DNA of 64,000 bases from Gentiana macrophylla (Eukaryota > Streptophyta > Magnoliopsida > Gentianales > Gentianaceae), in contig JAOBSW010000136.1 of the NCBI GenBank assembly GCA_026214975.1, forward strand, positions 1-64,000. Direction: 5' to 3'. Below are positions 58,205 to 64,000 of the stretch, in pieces; within the stretch, counting starts at the first letter, position 1; each line of letters starts with the position of its first letter. The notes under the pieces were generated by a model that saw only the letters and a list, made by a program, of their open reading frames with translations, was not told the DNA's origin and did not search any database. The translations under genes and the position numbers were made by a program.

Positions 58205-59956
58205 TGTGCAGTTTAACCCCCGTTTATCACCTTATTGGCATGTTTTGGGTAGATATAGACCGTTTCGAGAGTAATATCGAGAATTATATGCACGGGAGTT
58301 AAAGCGTCATATCGATGGTAAACTCGCCTTTTAGCGGTATTTCACTCTTTTCCGAGCACTTTTGTCTTCTTGGAATTACGCGTGATGTTTGTTTGTCTAT
58401 GTTATTGCGGGACTTAGGTGACTCGAGGACCCGGAAGGCGATGTTTTGGACTATGAGACGTGTTCGTGGTCCGAATGTAGCATAAAAAGTGAAGAAAAGC
58501 CAAGTTTGGAGTGAAGACAAGCCAGGCGGGCGTTTGCTATACTCTCAGACGCGGGCGTCTCGCCGTGAAGCTACATCAAACGGGTATCGCACATCCCAGA
58601 CGGGCGCCCACAAGCATTGACACTTCATTGAAATTTTGATTTTCGGTGGACGGGCGCCCAAAAGACCCCAGACGGGCGTTTAAGTAGGTTCACCCGATTC
58701 AAAAGCTCATACACCATGACGGGCGCCTCAGGGTTCCGGCAGCGTCCGGGGTTCAAAAGCCTCAAGTCATGATTCACCAGACGGGCGTTCAGAGGAATGC
58801 GAATGCCCGCCCATCAAGACGAAACCCTAATATCTTCATATTTTCCGATCGGACGGGCGTCGACATGGACGAGCAGGCGTCCGGGACAGACGACCTGATT
58901 TTCGACCTACTCTATAAATCACGCGCTCATTCAGCCCCTACTCATGTTTTGCCGACTTTAGACTTTTCTTAGGCGATTTAGGGGCGATTTTAGCTAGATT
59001 AAACACCATTTGATCCCTTGATTCCTAGATAACTTCCTTTGATTCTACACATCTTTTATAGCTTAGTTTTGCATTACAAGATCAAAGATTCAACTTTTTG
59101 GGTGCAACTATTTCTTCATATTTTCTCGGATCGATTTTCAAGTGATTATATGGTAATGATGTTTCTTTCATTTATTGTCTTTAGTTCAATTTCCATTCTT
59201 TATTCTGTTATTAGCATAATTATGAGTAGCTAAATCCATGTGAAGTCGAATTATGTGAAAGCGAGCGAAAACCCTAAGGGGGGTGAGATAGGGAGTTGTG
59301 TAGTGCGTAAATTATTGTTTAAACGATTAATCCACGTCCTAAAACTTATTTTAACGTCTTTGAATTAGATTGATCACATAGTTCACTGTCACACACATCG
59401 AACTTATAGATGTATTTTGCGGTGAGATGTGGGATAAGGGCTTTTAGGATCGTTGCGTAGATTCGGCCTAGTTGTTAGGTCCGAACCCAATACAGAGGTT
59501 TGTCATCGTTGTTCGAGCGACTCTAGAGCTTAATCATGTTAGGTTAATCGGTTTTCTAAAAGGATAATTAATTAACTTCACATAGGGTGGTTAGATCGAG
59601 TTGTTCAGTCTAATCGCTAGAATTAGGAGTTGGCACCCGTGGATGTCGTTAAACTACATTGGATCAGATTAGGTCGGTTAAGACATGCTCCCTGTTAAGT
59701 CCTTCCTTAGGGGTAAAAGTAGCTCGTGGGATCATAGTTCGACTATACCCTTTAATACCTAGAAGTAAATTCATTAGTACATTCTTTACTTTTGCATTAG
59801 TATAATACTCTCCACCATTATTTTGACCTGAACTAAGTTCTAAGTCGACTTTGGTACTTGAACATTACTCCCTGTGGATTCGACCTTGAGACCACTATAC
59901 TACCATTGACCCGATACTCTGTTGGTTAAAGTTAACTGTTAGTTATTTTGCTATCA
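58205..59956 (+). repeat. Probable 5' LTR of Athila-like element
   Basis: About 1750 bp, similar in size to the LARD-like element's LTRs. It contains at least nine GACGGGCG(C/T) motifs between 58520 and 58870, a CTATAAATC TATA-like sequence at 58911, and a CCTGTGGATTCGACCTTGAG block near the end, typical of Athila LTRs. The start is inferred from where similarity to family A ends. Confidence 0.6.
58520..58890 (+). repeat. GACGGGCG motif block
   Basis: Repeated CAGACGGGCG(C/T)(C/T) words, for example at 58544, 58598, 58631, 58661, 58717, 58779, 58852. The same word (as GGACGCCCGT) occurs in the LTRs and interior of 30521-36965. Confidence 0.8.
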
Positions 59957-59963
59957 AGAATTT

Positions 59964-59981
59964 TGGCGCCGTTGCCAGGGA
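59964..59981 (+). other. Primer-binding site, tRNA-Asp type
   Basis: TGGCGCCGTTGCCAGGGA, seven bases after the LTR end; one mismatch (A for G) relative to the site at 35138-35155. Confidence 0.85.
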
Positions 59982-60059
59982 GTAACGTTTGATATCTTGT
60001 AAGTTGACCGAAAGCTTGGGCTTAGGTCGTTTTTATTTTATTTTCTTGTTTTTCAGTGA

Positions 60060-61560
60060 ATGACCCGAAGCTCCAAAGAACCACTCATCGAGCCAATTGA
60101 AGAAATTGAAGCTTTTGCACGTAATAGAAATAGTCAACGCCGAGGAGAACCTCTGATTGCTAGTCCAAACCCTTTGTTTGAAGAAGAAGGGATAGTAGAA
60201 AGCTTACCCTCACTCTCAGAGTCCTCTGCGGAAATGGATGATATAACTACTAGATGGAACGGCAAAGATCCTATTGATGAACAGAACCTACATGGGCAAA
60301 CCTCGACCACTATTGGTGGTAATGCAACACTGCCTATGCAAACTCCACCAAGGACCCCTCGTCATGAACCATTGAGAGAGGATAACATGGTGTTACATCA
60401 GTTGGGAACTCCACAGTTTAATCAAAGGTCATGGATTGGACAGTACAGGGGAGGACAAAATGCTCAGAATACGCAGAACTTCGGACCCGAATTAGACCAA
60501 GAGACGGTAAATCGAGTGTTGCAGATGCTAGAGAATGAAGGGAATCAACAGGGGTTCCAAAACCCATATAACCTATAATCAACCATAGCAGTTCTATCAG
60601 CAGCAACAACAACAGAACTATCAGCCACAAATGGCTCAAGAGGCACAGAGACCGAGAGTCTGTCGAGACTATGTTACCACCCCACAGGAAGTTATAGGGC
60701 ACAATCCAATTAGAGTGCCCCCAATTAATGCGAACAACTTGGACATCAAGCAGATCATTTTGAATATGTTGGGGGAACATGCCCTGTTCCATGGGAAGTC
60801 GACTGAGAACCCAAACAGCTTTCTAGATCATTTTCTTCAAATTTGTGGGACGATGAGATATAATGGGGTTAGTGACGAGGCAATAAAGCTGATAGTTTTC
60901 CCGTTTGCACTGAGAGGAGCTGCTAAAGATTGGTATGATTCGCTGCCAAATGATTTGTTGCATACATGGGCAGATGTAACGAGAGTGTTTCTGAAGAAGT
61001 ATTTTCCTCCGGAAAAGATTCTGGATCTTAAAGAAGAAATCTCTTCGTTTGACGGTCTCGAGGGAGAGACATTAAAAGAGACTTATGAGAGATTTAGGGG
61101 TCTACTGAAGAGATGCCCTCCACACGGTTTTTCTACGGTGGAACAAGTTATTATATTATTCAGGGCCTTAGAGCCGATGGACCAGAATAAGCTGAATGCC
61201 GCAAGCGGCGGAGATATTATGAATCTGCCACCAGAACAAGCTATGAGACAGGTAGAGAATGCGGCAGATGGAGAAGGACAATGGGGGTCAAGCAGAAAGA
61301 AGAAGAAAGCCCCACTAGAAAGTGTAAAGTCGCTGAAAGAGGAACTCGATCGGGAATCTGCCATGCACGACAAGATGCAAGAAATGGTACTGAAGATGGA
61401 CCGAATGGAGTTAGAACGAAAGAAGGCACTGCAATGCCAACTTTGTGGAGGTGGACATTCTGCCATGGAATGTGCATCATCCAAAAAACCCACTTATCCC
61501 CAACAGTTGACACCTACTCCAGTACAACAACAGTCTGGAAATCAGAATGACCAACAGTGA
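60060..61560 (+). pseudogene. Athila-like gag
   Basis: Frame 60060-60578 gives the N-terminal part (MTRSSKEPLIEPIEEIEAFA). Frame 60631-61560 gives the capsid: PPINANNLDIKQIILNMLGE, FLDHFLQICGTMRYNGVSDE, FALRGAAKDWYDSLPNDLLH, VFLKKYFPPEKILDLKEEIS, ETYERFRGLLKRCPPHGFST. A CQLCGGGHSAMEC zinc knuckle (CX2CX4HX4C) follows near 61433-61471. A stop at 60576 and a TAG at 60586 separate the two, with a frame change. The stop at 61558 (TGA) is in the same frame as the protease farther on, so gag and protease were one reading frame. Confidence 0.88.
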
Positions 61561-62151
61561 ATGGATGTCTATGCAATGGGGCAGATGAATATGAATTAGC
61601 AAGAGTTTGGCCAGCAACAGTGGAATCAGAACTTTGATAATTAGCAAGGGGCATAAAAAGGATTATGGTATGGGTGATGATTCACAACAATATGATGTGA
61701 ATTATATTGGACAAGGAAATCAGGGGCAATGGAATCAGAATCAGCATAATCAAGGTTGGAACCAGGGGCAGAATCAAAATTGGAATCGAAACAATAACAA
61801 TCAGAACCAAGGTTTCAGGCAGAGCCAAAGCCCAACTAACCAATCTTGGAATCAGAACCCCTAGAATCAGAATGCCTATCAAAATACCAATCAAGGCATG
61901 TATCAGAACAATCGACATGAGGCCACCAAATGAGAATAATCGAGGCCGGGGCCGAGAATAATCAGGGACAAAATCAGAGTTAGGGGAGCAATCAAGGATG
62001 GAACCAGAATCAGGGGCAGCAAGGAAACAATAATCAGCAAGCTAGCCATCAAAACAAAAATAACAGTTTTGGGACTTATCAACACCCGAATGCGCACCTT
62101 CATCAGAATAACCAATCAAGCAATTCGGGTTCCCAGAAGACCTCAACTGAG
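61561..62151 (+). pseudogene. Gln/Asn/Gly/Trp-rich linker of gag, with stops
   Basis: Low-complexity codons give WNQNQHNQGWNQGQNQNWNR and similar. In the gag frame there are stops at 61597 (TAG), 61642 (TAG) and 61654 (TAA), then a frame change, with TAG again at 61862 and 61981. Many would be Gln codons with C changed to T. Confidence 0.7.
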
Positions 62152-63393
62152 TTGCTGTTAGAGAAGATGGATAAGACTATCTCTGAGCTAAACAAGAGTG
62201 CTATTGAACAGAAGGTAGCAACGCACTCAGCTATCCGGAATTTAGAGACTCAAGTTGGGCAAATCACAAATACATTGAAGAAGAGTCCGAGTGATGCTGA
62301 GCAGAATTCGAGGCAAGTGAATGCCATATTCACTAGGAGTGGTAGAGAGCTGGGAATCGACCAGCCAAAGCAAGCAGCTGTAGCAGAAGAATATCTAGAT
62401 GAGGAGGATGAAGCTGAGGCAGCAGAGAGAGAAAGAATGGAAACCGAGTTGGAAGCGGTACGAAGAGAGTTAGCAGCTGTTAAGAGAGACCTCGCGATTG
62501 TAAGGAAAGAGCGAGCAATGAAAGTACAGAGGGAGCAGGAAGCTCAAACCAGAAGAGATGAAGCAATGGAGAAGCGGGATTTCATAGTTTGGGATATGAA
62601 AGAGGAGGAACCGAGCAAGCCAGTGATGACAAAAGAAGCTACATCTGGGCCTCCAAGGCCAAACACTCGAGGTAAGAAAAATTTTCTGCCCCCTCCCCCT
62701 CTTGATTTTGATGAGAATACGTTGCCATACCCACCTAAAGGCCCTAAGAAGCCAGTTCTTACTGAAAATCAGCATAGGTTCCTCGACATTCTTAAGAAGG
62801 TAGGGATCAATGTCCCCCTGTTAGAGGCAGTTGCTAGTGTGACTGAGTATTTTAAGTGTTTGAAAGGGATGTTGGCAAGTAGAGAGAAAATGGGTGAGGT
62901 AGTTAAGCTGAGGGAGGAGTGTTCAGCGGTTTTTGATAGTAAGATACCCGCTAAGATGAGAGATAGAGGAGGTTTCACCATTCCTATCACCATAGGCAAT
63001 ACTGTAATTGAGAATGTTTTATGTGATTTAGGAGCTTCTGTGAGCTTGATGCCTAAGGCTTTATATGAAAAATTAGGGTTAGGTGATTTGGAGCCTACGG
63101 GAATGACCCTACAAATGGTTGATATGTCGGTGAGGAAACCGTTGGGGGTAGCTGAAGATGTGCTAGTTCAGGTAGGCAAGTTCGTGTTCCCTGTGGATTT
63201 TGTGATTCTTGACATGGAGGTGGACTTTAGGACCTTTGTCCTGTTAGGTCGTCCTTTTTTAACCACTAGTGATGCTCATATAGGAGTGAAGAGTGGAGAT
63301 ATTTCGTTTGGAGTTGGGGGCGAGAGAGAGCGTTTAAATGTCTACAAGGATAGAGGTCATCAAGCTATAGCTGATGAATGTTCATACACATAA
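62152..63393 (+). pseudogene. Athila-like protease region of the polyprotein
   Basis: A 413-residue open frame. It has a coiled-coil (AERERMETELEAVRRELAAV, with many Glu/Arg, residues about 85-150), then PPPPLDFDENTLPYPPKGPK, FLDILKKVGINVPLLEAV, and the retropepsin domain: GFTIPITIGNTVIENVLCDL, GASVSLMPKALYEKLGLGDL and FVLLGRPFLTTSDAHI. The active site is CDLGAS instead of DTGA/DSGA, the usual form in Athila-type elements. This stretch is open, but the polyprotein upstream is not, so I list it as a remnant. Confidence 0.85.
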
Positions 63394-64000
63394 TCTTTGT
63401 TTTCTTGTGTTGTGGTGCGATCTTGACATGCGGGACGATCAGAGTTCATTGAAAGAGACGCGTGAAAGTACGAGAGGTCGTCGATCGGGGCAAGATCGAA
63501 ACGAAGAGTATTATCCCTAACCCTGAGCTTTATTATTGGTCACGTTTCTTTTGATCACCCTACGAGTGGACTTAATTATTACTTTAGACACACTTGTTGA
63601 AGCAAGTGTGGGGTAGGAGATGGTGTGTGTTTCGAGAGGAGTTAGTTAGTACGAGCTAATATATGAAGGGGAGGAGCTCGAGAGATCTAATGTGAGGCTT
63701 GTGGTTCGAAAAAAGAAAAAAAAGAATGAAAAGAAAATGAAGAAAAAAAATGACAAAATGAAAGTTTGAATAAAGTTTAGAAAAATGAGTCAAAGAAGGA
63801 TGTTTTGAGTGATTAAAAGTATGATGTTAAAGTTGTGGTTGTTTATAAATGAGTACAGAAAGAATCGAAAGAATTTTGGTGCGGTTTGGTATGGTTTCAA
63901 AGCAAGAATACATGAAATGATTAGGTTCACTCGTGTTTTCTCTTTCTCCGGTCCCAAAATTTCCTTTCGATTAACCCGTCCCGAGCTTGACATTATAACC
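63394..64000 (+). other. Region downstream of protease
   Basis: No reverse transcriptase motif. Contains TGTTGAAGCAAGTGTGGGG (63595-63613) and an A-rich stretch with AAAAAGAAAAAAAAGAATG near 63710. Probably the 3' untranslated part of the element before its 3' LTR, which would lie beyond 64000. Confidence 0.45.

Larger units (their letters stand above)
58205..64000 (+). mobile_element. Athila-like Gypsy element with gag and protease (3' end outside window)
   Basis: The probable 5' LTR runs from about 58205 to CTATCA at 59956, followed by the primer site TGGCGCCGTTGCCAGGGA (59964-59981, one mismatch to the tRNA-Asp type). Then come gag, a Gln/Asn-rich stretch and protease. After the protease stop at 63391 no reverse transcriptase or integrase appears in the remaining 600 bp; instead a GCAAGTGTGGGG stretch (63604) like those near the 3' end of such elements is seen. 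This suggests a gag-protease-only (TR-GAG-like) element. The left LTR boundary and the 3' end are uncertain. Confidence 0.72.

Noticed and set aside
61607..61864. Gln/Asn-rich protein as a separate prion-like gene
   Set aside because: It is the low-complexity linker of a retrotransposon gag in a shifted frame.

Overview
The window is nuclear DNA of a flowering plant, most likely a eudicot: it is AT-rich, its genes have GT-AG introns, and it is packed with plant-type LTR retrotransposons, MITEs and LINE fragments. I cannot name the species. No tRNA, rRNA or CRISPR array was seen.

Host genes, in order: a GAUT8/QUASIMODO1-like galacturonosyltransferase (10173-12773, minus strand, 3 exons); an intronless, truncated Cu/Zn superoxide dismutase remnant (16082-16302, minus) beside a short exon with a VARLMGL motif (16448-16744, minus); a complete RNA polymerase subunit RPB10 gene (17196-17717, plus, 4 exons); a membrane-protein-of-ER-body-like gene of the VIT1/CCC1 family (20603-25349, minus, 9 exons); and a plant two-domain GTP cyclohydrolase I gene (48848-51184, minus, 2 exons). 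They act in unrelated processes (pectin synthesis, transcription, metal transport, folate synthesis) and form no cluster. Several carry single-base indels or a stop inside otherwise conserved coding sequence, which points to uncorrected sequencing indels or to gene decay.

Mobile DNA by region: 0.8-3.3 kb, copy 1 of a repeat whose copy 2 lies at 44.4-46.8 kb; 3.7-9.8 kb, a complete but decayed Copia element with LTRs and target-site duplication (TSD); 13.3-15.3 kb, a long hairpin and a minisatellite with a ~500 bp higher-order duplication; 24.6 kb, a Stowaway-like MITE; 27.1-27.7 kb, a LINE 3' end; 28.2-30.5 kb, a solo LTR; 30.5-37.0 kb, a young Gypsy-type element with no coding region; 37.2-41.9 kb, a minus-strand Copia remnant split by an element whose two LTRs face each other; 41.9-44.3 kb, LTR debris; 46.8-48.4 kb, an internal Copia fragment; 53.2-57.5 kb, a duplicated piece of the ER-body-gene intron broken by a LINE fragment, a Mutator-like element and a solo LTR; 57.5-64.0 kb, a third copy of the solo-LTR family interrupted by a Gypsy (Athila-like) element that encodes gag and protease but no polymerase in this window.

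The items most worth a second look are the inverted-LTR element at 37379-39755, the short palindromic GC-rich motif blocks that recur with different sequences in unrelated LTRs, and the 12-base match between the Copia leader and its own LTR, which could mean non-tRNA priming.
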